From Balneola sp. (GTDB lineage Bacteria > Bacteroidota > Rhodothermia > Balneolales > Balneolaceae), in contig NZQV01000010.1 of the NCBI GenBank assembly GCA_002696035.1, positions 62,001 to 126,000 on the forward strand: DNA of 64,000 nt, read 5' to 3'. Below are positions 1 through 9,015 of this stretch, in pieces. The notes under the pieces are model-generated. The model was not told the origin of the DNA and searched no databases. It saw only the letters and a program-made list of their open reading frames with translations. Position numbers and translations under genes: made by a program. The first letter of the stretch is position 1, and the number at the start of each line of letters is the position of its first letter.

Positions 1-288
1 ATCGCGGTTAATGGCTTTTTTGCCACAATCGAACCGAGAAACTTCCAATGAGAGTGAAACGCCATCCACATTAATTGTATCTCCCTGGAAATGGTAGGAG
101 AAATTCATTGGATCTTGCTGGAGTTCATGCTCCGACTGACACCGGAAATCATTCACATTTGATTTTCCATTAATGCTTAACTTACTCTCGTTGCTCAATT
201 GTACTTTTCCATCCTGAGCATGGCCAGGTATGGAAACGGCACATAAAGCCGGGATCATTAGTATTGGAAGGATTTTTTTCATGCTCAT
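1..288 (-). CDS. YceI-like secreted protein (partial, 3' end outside window)
   Basis: I translated this edge reading frame by hand; the gene runs off the left end. It starts with a signal peptide (MSMKKILPILMIPALCAVS, cleaved after GHAQ). The mature part has the opening strands of a YceI-like lipocalin fold, 'SKLSINGKSNVNDFRCQ', and later 'LEVSRFDCGKKAINRD'. YceI proteins are periplasmic beta-barrels that bind polyisoprenoid-like lipids; the ligand here is unknown. Two ATGs (288 and 282) are possible starts and neither has a clear SD. It diverges from hisN with only 55 bases between them, so the two promoters must be closely packed. The family call rests on about 95 residues, so it is moderate. 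Confidence 0.6.
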   Translation of the reverse strand, partial: MSMKKILPILMIPALCAVSIPGHAQDGKVQLSNESKLSINGKSNVNDFRCQSEHELQQDPMNFSYHFQGDTINVDGVSLSLEVSRFDCGKKAINRD

Positions 289-343
289 AGTTTAGTCGAA
301 AAGTACACTTCTATTTTGAATTTAATATGAATTAACTGTTTAC

Positions 344-1111
344 ATGATACAAGAATTATTAAAAGCTGCCACTGAAATTGCCAAGATCGGAGGCCATCAC
401 ACCTTAAAATATTTTCAAAAAGATTTCGAGATCATTTCCAAAGCCGACGATTCGCCCGTTACCATTGCCGATAAGGAAACCGAGCAGATCATTCGGGCTG
501 AAATTCAAAAACGATATCCTGATCACGGTATTATCGGAGAAGAATTCGGAAAGACCAACCCTGTCAGTAATATACAATGGATCCTGGATCCTATAGACGG
601 AACAAAGTCTTTCATCCACGGAGTTCCTTTTTATACTACTCTGATTGGCATAATGATCGACAATGAGCCACAGGTGGGTATTATTTACGCTCCTGCGCTT
701 GAAGAACTCTGCGCCGCAGCTATTGGTCATGGAGCTACATTTAACGGCGAACCATGCAGCGTGCGGGAAACCAAGAAACTGGAAGATGCCACTTTCCTTG
801 TAACTGAAATTGACCGTTTCCGGGAAATGGATCAGCAAGAGTTGTTTTTGGAACTTCTCACCGAAACCAAGATACACAGAACATGGGGTGATGCCTACGG
901 ACACATGATGGTTGCCATCGGCCGGGCCGACCTGATGTACGATCCTGAACTTAATATTTGGGATGCCGCTGCGTTACTCCCGGTAGTGAAAGAAGCAGGA
1001 GGGATCTTTAGCGATATAAAGGGTCAGCAAACCATCCACTCCGGTAACGGATATTCCACCAATAAAACCCTGTTTCCTCAAGTACAAAAAATCATCGAGA
1101 AGCATATTTAA
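344..1111 (+). CDS. hisN: histidinol-phosphatase, inositol monophosphatase family
   Basis: A 255-residue Mg-dependent phosphatase of the inositol monophosphatase fold. The metal sites are visible: 'GEEFG' near residue 65, then 'WILDPIDGTKSF' near 80-91, and 'NIWDAAALLPVVKEAGG' near 203. The stretch 'RTWGDAYGHMMVAIGRADL' matches histidinol-phosphatase HisN better than general IMPases, so the likely reaction is L-histidinol phosphate to histidinol in histidine synthesis. It is full length. It ends two bases before the ATG of the M1-like gene, so the two are probably cotranscribed although their roles are not obviously linked. Related activities (myo-inositol phosphatase, CysQ) cannot be excluded. 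Confidence 0.82.
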   Translation: MIQELLKAATEIAKIGGHHTLKYFQKDFEIISKADDSPVTIADKETEQIIRAEIQKRYPDHGIIGEEFGKTNPVSNIQWILDPIDGTKSFIHGVPFYTTLIGIMIDNEPQVGIIYAPALEELCAAAIGHGATFNGEPCSVRETKKLEDATFLVTEIDRFREMDQQELFLELLTETKIHRTWGDAYGHMMVAIGRADLMYDPELNIWDAAALLPVVKEAGGIFSDIKGQQTIHSGNGYSTNKTLFPQVQKIIEKHI

Positions 1112-1113
1112 TA

Positions 1114-3387
1114 ATGAAATTAGGACGACTTTTACCTTTACTTCTATTTTTCACCATCAGTGTAGCTACGCTTAAAGCTCAGCCCTATTTTAATGGACCT
1201 TGGGAATACGAATCCCATCCTGATCTTCCTTTTCTGCTGGAAGAAATTAATATGGAGTTGACGGTGGATCCTTCGGTCCCGCTTATCAAAGGAACGGCTG
1301 ATTACCTGATAAGTTCTCGCCGGCCTGGGCTCACCCAAGTAGTTTTTAATACCTCAGATCTGGATATTGGAGGCATTTCTTTCGGAGATGATGAAGCTGA
1401 TTATCGCATTTCAGGCGATTCACTTCTTATACATTTACCCGATACCCTGGGGCGGTCTGAAGAACTCACTTTCCGTATCAACTGGGAAAGTTCTTCACCC
1501 TATGGAATCCACTCCGATGTGTATGGCAATAGTTGGACGTCTCTGAATCCTCAGATGCAAAATCACTGGCTGCCAATCCCTGACCATCCAGAACTGGAGA
1601 GTTTGGTTAAAGCCACATTTATTATTCCGGCAGACAAGGAAGTGGTCTTTAACGGAGAAAAAACGGGAGAGGAAGTTTTATCTGCTGAACAGCGAAAAGT
1701 AAGTTGGGCGACGGCGGGTAAAGTTGGCGTTACCGGACTTACGGTAGCAGTTGGCAATTTTGTGCAGGAGTCGGCCCGGACAGGAGTAAATGAGGTATCT
1801 CTCTGGACTTCTGAAAATGGCTTGCTGGATGAAGTACGAAACGGGGTGTTACAGGTTGCCGTGGAAAGTATAAAGCAGTATGAAAGTGAGCTTGAATTTG
1901 AATTTCCATATAAGACCCTTCAGATCATTGTGTTGCCTGATCATAGATGGGAAGAAGTGCAGGCCGGAGCAGGAGTGATCTATTTGTATCAGAACCTGGG
2001 GTCGCTTGGGGCACAGCTTCGCAGAGGAATTACAGCTCAATGGTTTGGGAACTACCATCGCTATATAAGACCGATTGATAACAGGTATGAGTTTTTGAAA
2101 GCACTGGTTGTGGGATCCCAAAGTGAGCAACTTGGTGAAGGAGCAAATCTCGAATCAATGAAGCAGTGGAATCGCTCGGAAAAAGCTGTAGAGTTCATGA
2201 AGAATGAGTTTCAGAAAAATGTCATCAAGACGTCTTTACCGGAATTGGTGCAGCGTTTTGAGGGCGTGACCAATTGGGAAGAATACGCTGATATTTGGTA
2301 CGATGAGACCGGCGCGTTTTGGTATGGCGTTGCTTCTGACATGAAACTTGGAGGAGAAAATGAAAGTGGCTCCTCAGTGTATAAGGTAGAATACCTTTAT
2401 GATGAAATGGGAGGAAATTTAACGCTTGTCTTTGAGGCAGAAACGGAGGCTGTACATTCACTGGTTGGAGTGGATGCGGTAGAATATGGATTCACAGATA
2501 CTACTAGATCGGAGCTTACTTTTACAGGGGAGAGGGATTCAGTGGAGGTTGGGATCTCGTCAGGAATTGAGTATTTGACCCTGCATGTTACTTCAGACCA
2601 AAATATCACTTTGCAGGAAGAGAAGCCCTTCATGTTCCTGATCAGGCAGCTGCGTAATTCTGATCCGGAAGTACAAATTCAGGCTGCAAAGCAGTTAAGC
2701 TCTTACTCAGAAAATCCCGATGTACAGTTAGCCATTCAGGATGTGTTAAGCAACGAAGAGAATGCCGAAGTAAGAGCCGCACTGCTGGAAACACTGGCCG
2801 CTTTAACGAGTGGAGCTACGGGCACGGAAGAAACATTTTTGAGCTCGCTCAATTCAGAGAAGCTGGCAATTCGTCTTTCTTCCATTCGGTCTTTGTCTAA
2901 TTATCCTGAAAATGACCGGGTTAAAAATGCCATTCGAAATACCATGTTCCGAAGTGAGGAGGACACCGTATTTGTGACCGCTTTGGAAACCTATCATGAA
3001 TTGTCTGATGCCGAAGAGATTCGATCTGTGGTCGAGCGTTTTAGTGGAAATGAGCAACACCACCGTGCTCTGGATGCCCTGGCCTTTGCCGTTGCGGAAG
3101 ATAGCACTCGCGAGTCGCTGGCTATTGCGGATCGGTATGCGCTGGGAAGCTATTCATACGAAGTACGATCACAGGCACTTGAGCTTTTGATCAGTCATGA
3201 AGAAAACGAAGCATATTGGGAGCAAACGCTTGAAATGTTACTAGAGGACCGCGATCCAAGAATTCGGTTTCAGGCGTTGAATGCTGTTAGGCATTTGTCT
3301 TCCAAAACAACAGTAGAGATGATTCGTGCCCGGCTCAATGAAGAGATGGACCCAAGGGTGAGAGCCAAGATCCGGCGGATGCTGTAG
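1114..3387 (+). CDS. secreted M1-peptidase-like protein with degenerate active site and C-terminal HEAT repeats
   Basis: 757 residues with a signal peptide (cleavage near KAQ, residue 22). Residues about 35-220 look like the M1 aminopeptidase N-domain ('NHWLPIPDHPEL' corresponds to the usual HWFPCxDxP). The catalytic region is recognisable from 'QWFGN' at 309-313, but the zinc motif HExxH preceding it reads R304-G-I-T-A308. The GxMEN substrate loop is also gone (AGAGVIY at 284-290), and the usual downstream NEG glutamate is not seen. Residues about 510-757 are a series of HEAT/armadillo-type helical repeats ending 'DPRVRAKIRRML'. The protein is therefore probably not a peptidase; a binding or scaffold role is an inference. 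It follows hisN by two bases. Confidence 0.75.
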   Translation: MKLGRLLPLLLFFTISVATLKAQPYFNGPWEYESHPDLPFLLEEINMELTVDPSVPLIKGTADYLISSRRPGLTQVVFNTSDLDIGGISFGDDEADYRISGDSLLIHLPDTLGRSEELTFRINWESSSPYGIHSDVYGNSWTSLNPQMQNHWLPIPDHPELESLVKATFIIPADKEVVFNGEKTGEEVLSAEQRKVSWATAGKVGVTGLTVAVGNFVQESARTGVNEVSLWTSENGLLDEVRNGVLQVAVESIKQYESELEFEFPYKTLQIIVLPDHRWEEVQAGAGVIYLYQNLGSLGAQLRRGITAQWFGNYHRYIRPIDNRYEFLKALVVGSQSEQLGEGANLESMKQWNRSEKAVEFMKNEFQKNVIKTSLPELVQRFEGVTNWEEYADIWYDETGAFWYGVASDMKLGGENESGSSVYKVEYLYDEMGGNLTLVFEAETEAVHSLVGVDAVEYGFTDTTRSELTFTGERDSVEVGISSGIEYLTLHVTSDQNITLQEEKPFMFLIRQLRNSDPEVQIQAAKQLSSYSENPDVQLAIQDVLSNEENAEVRAALLETLAALTSGATGTEETFLSSLNSEKLAIRLSSIRSLSNYPENDRVKNAIRNTMFRSEEDTVFVTALETYHELSDAEEIRSVVERFSGNEQHHRALDALAFAVAEDSTRESLAIADRYALGSYSYEVRSQALELLISHEENEAYWEQTLEMLLEDRDPRIRFQALNAVRHLSSKTTVEMIRARLNEEMDPRVRAKIRRML

Positions 3388-3420
3388 GCTATTTTTGGTG
3401 TGAATTGAGATTGTAAATAG

Positions 3421-3452
3421 AAAAGGCAGAAGTTATTCACTTCTGCCTTTTT
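3421..3452. terminator. bidirectional intrinsic terminator
   Basis: A 13-base perfect stem (AAAAGGCAGAAGT, loop TATTC, ACTTCTGCCTTTT) followed by T on both strands. It lies between the converging M1-like gene (+) and ABC permease gene (-) and would serve both. Confidence 0.85.
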
Positions 3453-3486
3453 CAATTTGATCAAATGAATGTAAATGGACTTATGA

Positions 3487-4782
3487 TCATCCCTGTTTTA
3501 TCCATTTTGCTAATTCTTTGAAGGAGGGCTTTTTGCCATACATCAATATACCAACGCGGTAAACCTTAGCGGCCAGCCACATGGTTCCGAGGAAAGTCAG
3601 GATCATCAAAATGATAGAAAGCAGGATCTGCCAAATGGGAACAGAAGTAGAGGCTATTCTGGAGATCATATTGATAGGGGCTGTCAACGGAAACAGTGAA
3701 ACTATGGTAGAAAGCGTGGAGTCGGGAGCTTGCATCACCTTGGTATTCAGCATATAGGCAGCAAAGATCGGGAGTCCCACCGGCAGCATAAATTGCTGGG
3801 AATCTTGTTCATTTTCAACAGCCGCTCCGATGGCAGCAAAAATAGCGCTGTAGATCAGAAATCCTAACAAGAAGAACAGGATGAAGAAAAAGAAAATCGA
3901 CGGCTGTACTATAAAGTTTTCGAGCACACTAGGGTCGAAGGCAGAGGCCGCTTCGCTAGCTTCGGCAGGCATAGAGCTCATTTGAGCTTCCATGATCATA
4001 CCGGCCAGGGGCGCAGCTGCAATAGATATTCCCGTATACAGTACGATCCAGATCACAAACTGAGTGAGGGCAATACTCAATACGCCAAATAATTTCCCAA
4101 ACATCAGCTCTATTGGTTTTACGGAACTGGCTATGACTTCAAGGACACGGTTGGTTTTCTCTTCGATGACGCTGCGCATCAGCCAGGCTCCATAAAAGAA
4201 GATCCCTAAGAAGATCATCAACCCTAAAATAAAACCAAGGGAAGAAGCGACAAACGAATTGTCTTTGGATTCTCCTTCTTCGGTTAGCTTGATGGCTTCC
4301 AGGCCGGTTCGGCTTTCAAAGATATTTCTGACTTCCTCAGAGACGTTGGCGCGTTCAAGCTGAGCCTCTCGTACAGCATCACGGATATCACCGCGAATGG
4401 CAGAAATAAAGGCGATCCCACCGGATCCTCCATGTACCAAAGTGGGACTTTTACCGGCTGAAAGGACCGAGTCTGTCAATACGATGAACCCATCAAGGTC
4501 TCCATCAATTGTCTTTTTTCGGAGAGAGTCGACCGGTTCTGAGGAAACGTCAAAATATCGTGTTTCATTTAATGAAATGAGCTTTTCAACCAGTACACCG
4601 GTTTGATCCTGAATACCGATCTGCTTTTCGACTTCTGTTTGAGAAATACTGAAAAAAACCACCATTCCTATAAAAGCCACAAATGCGAGAGGCGTAAGGG
4701 CAGTGACCAAGATAAATGATTTACTTTTAACGCGGGTCAGGTATTCTCGTTTTAAAACAAGCCATATTTTTTGGAAATTCAT
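3487..4782 (-). CDS. ABC-2 type transporter permease (NatB-like)
   Basis: 431 residues. One membrane segment near residues 22-45 (SFILVTALTPLAFVAFIGMV) is followed by a roughly 150-residue extracytoplasmic domain. Five or so membrane segments lie in the C-terminal half, with 'MRSVIEEKTNRVLEVIASSV' after the second one, the ABC2_membrane_3 (NatB/YhaP) hallmark. The protein would form the membrane part of an exporter driven by the ATPase encoded just upstream. Stop and start overlap as TAATG, indicating translational coupling. NatAB exports sodium in Bacillus, but this family also moves drugs and peptides, so the substrate is unknown. Confidence 0.82.
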   Translation of the reverse strand: MNFQKIWLVLKREYLTRVKSKSFILVTALTPLAFVAFIGMVVFFSISQTEVEKQIGIQDQTGVLVEKLISLNETRYFDVSSEPVDSLRKKTIDGDLDGFIVLTDSVLSAGKSPTLVHGGSGGIAFISAIRGDIRDAVREAQLERANVSEEVRNIFESRTGLEAIKLTEEGESKDNSFVASSLGFILGLMIFLGIFFYGAWLMRSVIEEKTNRVLEVIASSVKPIELMFGKLFGVLSIALTQFVIWIVLYTGISIAAAPLAGMIMEAQMSSMPAEASEAASAFDPSVLENFIVQPSIFFFFILFFLLGFLIYSAIFAAIGAAVENEQDSQQFMLPVGLPIFAAYMLNTKVMQAPDSTLSTIVSLFPLTAPINMISRIASTSVPIWQILLSIILMILTFLGTMWLAAKVYRVGILMYGKKPSFKELAKWIKQG

Positions 4783-5702
4783 TATTTGATCTCCGCTTTT
4801 TTGATGTTGTCATCTCCAACAGTGGAGATAAAAATTTCGGTTAAGGATGGTTCAATGCGCTCAAACTTATGGATCTCGGCATGTTCCATGGCCAGCTTCA
4901 GGATATCCTGCATATTCTGCTGATCAAGGACCCGGATCTCCGCAAAGTTGGTTGAGCGGTTGTTGATGCGAACGTTTTCCAGGGTATCAAGGAAAGCGCC
5001 GTTGCCCTCAAATTCCAGGTTGATGGTATTTTCCCCAAAAGAAGCTTTAATGTGCCGCAGGTTACCAGTAAGCACGGCTTCACCCTGATTGAACAGGCAT
5101 ATGTCATCACACATTTGTTCCACCTGTTCCATACGGTGGGTTGAAAACAAGATGGTCTTGCCACTGTCTCGCAGCTCAATGATGATCTCTTTCAACGTTT
5201 CGCTGTTGATAGGATCGAGCCCGCTGAAAGGTTCATCAAAAATGTAGATATCGGGGTCGTGCGCTATGGTCGCGATGAATTGAATCTTTTGGGACATCCC
5301 CTTTGAAAGCTCGCTGATCTCTTTGTCCTTCCAGTCAGAGGCATCAAATCGCTCCAGCCAATAGTTGATGGCTTCTTTGGCCTTCTTGGAATCCATGCCT
5401 TTCAGCTGAGTGAGATACATAAGCTGATCAAAGACTTTCATTTTTTTATACAGGCCGCGTTCTTCCGGCATATAACCGATCGCTTTTTGTGTTTCCGGAC
5501 TGGCGACGATCCCGTTGATCGTAATTTCACCGTTATCGGGAGAGAGTATATAGTTGATCATCCGGATAGTGGTCGTTTTGCCGGCCCCGTTTGGACCGAG
5601 CAACCCGAAAATGCGCCCTTTGTTAACTTCAAAACTTACATCATTCACAGCCTTCGTTTTCCCGAAATGCTTGCGAACATTCTTTACTTCAATTATTGCC
5701 AT
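4782..5702 (-). CDS. ABC transporter ATP-binding protein (NatA-like)
   Basis: 306 residues. It has Walker A 'GPNGAGKTT' (residues about 36-44), the signature 'ELSKGMSQKIQ' (about 138), Walker B 'IYIFDEPFSGLDP' and the switch histidine in 'LFSTHRM'. A C-terminal domain of about 85 residues (DUF4162-like) follows, as in NatA and related drug-exporter ATPases. It is the first gene of a two-gene operon with the permease. The 252-base region upstream is shared with the divergent glgA promoter. Confidence 0.86.
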   Translation of the reverse strand: MAIIEVKNVRKHFGKTKAVNDVSFEVNKGRIFGLLGPNGAGKTTTIRMINYILSPDNGEITINGIVASPETQKAIGYMPEERGLYKKMKVFDQLMYLTQLKGMDSKKAKEAINYWLERFDASDWKDKEISELSKGMSQKIQFIATIAHDPDIYIFDEPFSGLDPINSETLKEIIIELRDSGKTILFSTHRMEQVEQMCDDICLFNQGEAVLTGNLRHIKASFGENTINLEFEGNGAFLDTLENVRINNRSTNFAEIRVLDQQNMQDILKLAMEHAEIHKFERIEPSLTEIFISTVGDDNIKKAEIK

Positions 5703-5954
5703 AGGTTTTCTTTAGTTGGATTTGAAATAGTGATTTGGTGATGGAGTGATGATAAATTAGAACCTGTCAGCCATGGCTCAAATTGATGAAGTCATAGACT
5801 ATGTATATCTAGTTTAAAACATCATCTCAACAAATTACTATATCACAAAATCACCATTCATATTTTATAAATAGTTTTGGAAGATGTTTAAACTTTTCTT
5901 ATTTCCCATATTAAGAAATGATAACGATTTAGAATTAATAAGGTTTCAAATTCA
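5703..5954. promoter_or_regulatory. divergent intergenic region natA/glgA with a possible -7 box for glgA
   Basis: A 252-base AT-rich gap. TAGTTTTG at 5872-5879 fits the Bacteroidota -7 consensus TAnnTTTG and lies 75 bases before the glgA ATG, but no TTTG is found 19-21 bases upstream, so the promoter call is weak. I see no hairpins or RNA genes here. Confidence 0.25.
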
Positions 5955-7394
5955 ATGCACATTATTCATTTGAGTGCGGAATGTTATCCGGCAGCAAAAG
6001 CAGGTGGGTTGGCAGATGTAGTTGGGTCACTCCCTAAATATTTGAATCAACTTGGACATAACTGTGAAGTTTTGATCCCAAAATATGACAATCCCTGGAT
6101 CGGTTCTCAGGAGTATGAGGAGGTCTTCAAAGGTTCCTTCTCCATGGCTTCGGAGCAAGTACATTTCACCATCCAGAAGATGAAAAAGGAAAAGCTGGGA
6201 TTCCCATTGTATGTCATCGATATCCCCGGCCGATTTGACCGACCCGGAATATACATTGATCCATGGTCGGGGCAGGGCTACTGGGATGAGCTCGAGCGTT
6301 TTGTGAGTTTTCAGATCGCCGCTCTGGAATGGATGAAGGCAGAAAACATCGAACCTGATGTAGTGCATTGCCACGATCATCACACCGGCTTGGTGCCGTT
6401 TATGATGGGGCAGTGTAACCGATACCGGAATATGTCGGACATACCCACGGTGCTTACGGTTCATAATGCTGAATATCATGGCGAGCATGAACTCGATAAC
6501 TTTAAGTTATTGCCCGCTTTCAATATTGATAACATTGGGTTGTTAGATTGGGATGGCCGTATGAATTCTTTAGCGGCCGGGTTAAAGTCGGCCTGGAAAA
6601 TCACGACGGTCTCAAAGAGTTATATGGAAGAGCTTGCCGAAAACAGCAACGGACTGGAGCTTTTATTTGAGCATGAGCGGGATAAGTCGACCGGAATTTT
6701 GAATGGTATTGATACCGAAGTTTGGGATCCTGCCACGGATGAGCTTCTGGAATTCAACTACAGCTTCAAAAACCGAAAGAAGGGGAAACAAAAGAACAAA
6801 GAATATTTATGTAAAGAATTCGGGCTAAATCCTGAATTGCCTACCATTTCCTTTATAGGCAGATTGGTCAGGGAAAAAGGAGCCGATCTGCTTCCTGATG
6901 TATTCAAACAGTTGATGTATTCCGATAGTGAGGTCAATTTTGTATTATTGGGAACCGGAGATCCACAGCTCCACCAGATATTTGCCCGAATGGAAGGCGA
7001 TCACGTTGGCTATTTTGATGCCACTCTGGAATATAACGAACAGCTTGCGCACCAGATCTACGCTGGCTCCGATTTTATTTTGATGCCATCCCGGGTAGAG
7101 CCATGCGGCCTTAACCAGATGTTTGCCATGCGTTATGGAACGGTACCCATCGTTCGGTCCGTTGGAGGATTAAAGGATACCGTGACCGATATTTCTGAAA
7201 AGGACGGTTATGGAATTACATTTTCTGAGTTCAGTTTGGAGGCAGCTTCGGAGGCTATCAGCCGGGCAGTAAGTCTTTACAATAATTCAAAGAAGCATTC
7301 ACAAGTTTTAAGTAGAATAATGAAGCTGGATTTCTCCTGGAAACGTTCAGCGAAAGAATATATAAATATGTACGAAGGGTTAATCCAAAACTAA
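5955..7394 (+). CDS. glgA: glycogen (starch) synthase, GT5 family
   Basis: 479 residues, the usual length for bacterial GlgA. The N-terminal ADP-glucose loop is present as 'KAGGLADVVGSLPK' (residues about 15-28), followed by the GT5 fold with 'TVHNAEYHG' and the C-terminal Rossmann part 'FIGRLVREKGADLL'. The catalytic region 'PSRVEPCGLNQMFAMRYGTVPIVRSVGGLKDTV' (written here only as a landmark near residues 380-412) matches the conserved E-x7-E region. It adds glucose from ADP-glucose to glycogen in the cytoplasm. glgC follows after 7 bases, so precursor and polymer synthesis are co-expressed. Confidence 0.93.
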   Translation: MHIIHLSAECYPAAKAGGLADVVGSLPKYLNQLGHNCEVLIPKYDNPWIGSQEYEEVFKGSFSMASEQVHFTIQKMKKEKLGFPLYVIDIPGRFDRPGIYIDPWSGQGYWDELERFVSFQIAALEWMKAENIEPDVVHCHDHHTGLVPFMMGQCNRYRNMSDIPTVLTVHNAEYHGEHELDNFKLLPAFNIDNIGLLDWDGRMNSLAAGLKSAWKITTVSKSYMEELAENSNGLELLFEHERDKSTGILNGIDTEVWDPATDELLEFNYSFKNRKKGKQKNKEYLCKEFGLNPELPTISFIGRLVREKGADLLPDVFKQLMYSDSEVNFVLLGTGDPQLHQIFARMEGDHVGYFDATLEYNEQLAHQIYAGSDFILMPSRVEPCGLNQMFAMRYGTVPIVRSVGGLKDTVTDISEKDGYGITFSEFSLEAASEAISRAVSLYNNSKKHSQVLSRIMKLDFSWKRSAKEYINMYEGLIQN

Positions 7395-7401
7395 ATCCAT
7401 C

Positions 7402-8676
7402 ATGAAAACATCATCTGTAATAGCAGTAATTTTAGGCGGAGGAAGGGGAACAAGACTTTTTCCATTGACAGATCATCGTTCAAAACCGGCGGTGCCCGTT
7501 GGCGGTAAATATCGACTGGTTGATATTCCCATTTCGAACTGTCTGAATTCAGATATCCGAAGAATCTATGTGCTCACTCAGTTTAACTCAGCTTCTCTGA
7601 ACCGGCATATTAAGAATACATATAACTTTGATGTATTCAGCAGTGGTTTTGTGGATATACTTGCGGCAGAGCAGACACCGGATAACACGGGGTGGTTCCA
7701 GGGTACAGCCGATGCCGTTCGTCAGTCACTGCATCATATGGAGAACCACGAGCACGACCATGTTTTGATCTTATCAGGAGATCAGCTGTATCAGATGGAT
7801 TACCAGAAAATGCTGGATCGCCATATTGAAAATGATGCTGACCTGACCGTAGCTACCATTCCTGTAACGGCAAATGATGCAACCGGTTTTGGCATCATGA
7901 AAACCAATAAAGAAGGCACTATTGAGAATTTTGTAGAAAAACCTTCTGCCGATGAACTGGAAAAGTGGAAATCCAAAGTTCCCGAGAAGTACAGTAAGGA
8001 AGGCAAGGATTACCTGGCCTCCATGGGGATCTATATCTTTAACCGGGAAGTACTGAAAAAGCTTTTTAGTGATAACCCTGGGGCAACCGATTTCGGGAAA
8101 GAACTCATCCCAAAATGTGTGGAGGGTGGACAAAAAGTATGCAGTTATGAGTTTGGTGATTACTGGACCGATATTGGAACCATCGAATCGTTTTTTGAAG
8201 CAAACCTCTCTCTGGCAAGTACGATCCCTGAATTTAATTTATACGATAATCAGAATTACATTTACACTCGTGCCCGGCTGCTCCCGCCATCCAAATTAAT
8301 GGGAACAACGCTGGAGCATGCGTTGGTTGCTGAAGGATGTATTATTGAAGCGAGTCGTTTGGTTCGTTCTGTCATTGGGATACGATCCCGAATTGGCAAA
8401 GGGACAACCATTGAAGATTCAATTATTATGGGTAACGATATTTTCCAGAATCGTTCGATCGTGGAAGCGGCAAGTGCTGAAAACCCAGCTATGGGAATTG
8501 GCCAAAGGTGTTACATCAGCAACTGTATCATTGACCGGAATGTGTGTATTGGAAATGATGTACGAATCGTGGGAGGGAAACACCTGGACGACGGTGATTT
8601 CAAATATCACTACGTGCGAGATGGCATCATCATCGTTAAAAAAGGAACCGTGATTCCCGATGGTACTATTATCTGA
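7402..8676 (+). CDS. glgC: glucose-1-phosphate adenylyltransferase
   Basis: 424 residues. The nucleotidyltransferase signature 'GGGRGTRLFPLT' is at residues 13-24, with 'SKPAVPVGGKYRLVDIPISN' just after (allosteric and substrate region). 'GTADAVRQ' lies near residue 103, 'GDQLYQMDY' near 130, and a left-handed beta-helix C-terminus ends in 'VIPDGTII'. It makes ADP-glucose from ATP and glucose-1-phosphate for GlgA, which is encoded 7 bases upstream. A strong terminator follows 29 bases downstream. No branching or debranching enzyme is encoded in the window. Confidence 0.94.
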   Translation: MKTSSVIAVILGGGRGTRLFPLTDHRSKPAVPVGGKYRLVDIPISNCLNSDIRRIYVLTQFNSASLNRHIKNTYNFDVFSSGFVDILAAEQTPDNTGWFQGTADAVRQSLHHMENHEHDHVLILSGDQLYQMDYQKMLDRHIENDADLTVATIPVTANDATGFGIMKTNKEGTIENFVEKPSADELEKWKSKVPEKYSKEGKDYLASMGIYIFNREVLKKLFSDNPGATDFGKELIPKCVEGGQKVCSYEFGDYWTDIGTIESFFEANLSLASTIPEFNLYDNQNYIYTRARLLPPSKLMGTTLEHALVAEGCIIEASRLVRSVIGIRSRIGKGTTIEDSIIMGNDIFQNRSIVEAASAENPAMGIGQRCYISNCIIDRNVCIGNDVRIVGGKHLDDGDFKYHYVRDGIIIVKKGTVIPDGTII

Positions 8677-8705
8677 TAATTGAATATCTATTGTTCATTT
8701 CTGAA

Positions 8706-8743
8706 ATGCCTGTTTCAATAAAGTTGGAACAGGCATTTTTTTT
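8706..8743 (+). terminator. intrinsic terminator of glgAC
   Basis: ATGCCTGTT (8706-8714) pairs perfectly with AACAGGCAT (8728-8736), followed by eight T. Confidence 0.85.
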
Positions 8744-9015
8744 GAGCTTGTTTTAAGCAAATTCAACTTTGTGCCGATAACTTCACGTATAATTAACATA
8801 CAGAAGTCATTATAGATAGAAAGTCCGAACCAGTAATTTAATCCGAAGCACAAGGGCGTAGTTGTTCTTTGAGTTATATTAAGATGTGCCGCCAAATTAT
8901 AACATTTTATTTTAGATGATTACATTTGGAAATATATAAGGCAGTTGGAGATACAGGTATTTGATGTGATGCCTTTTTTAAATACTGTATGGATTTTAAC
9001 AGTTAAGTCGGAATC
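8744..9015 (+). promoter_or_regulatory. long leader of the hybrid kinase gene with a 5' terminator-like hairpin
   Basis: The gap from 8677 to 9015 contains the glgC terminator and then no gene. TACATTTG at 8921-8928 matches the TAnnTTTG -7 box (no clear -33 box). Just after the transcription start this would predict, AAGGCA (8938-8943) pairs with TGCCTT (8970-8975) and is followed by more T, with ATAC/GTAT pairing inside the loop. This could be an attenuator or a 5' stabilising stem. The piece 8744-8920 shows nothing I recognise; no known riboswitch core was seen. Confidence 0.3.

Noticed and set aside
404-904. Long antisense open frame over hisN (166 codons)
   Set aside because: It mirrors hisN codons, has no homology words I recognise and no start signal. 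The same applies to antisense frames at 14709-15128, 23647-24177, 39776-40513, 42103-42612, 44765-45187 and 47268-47774.
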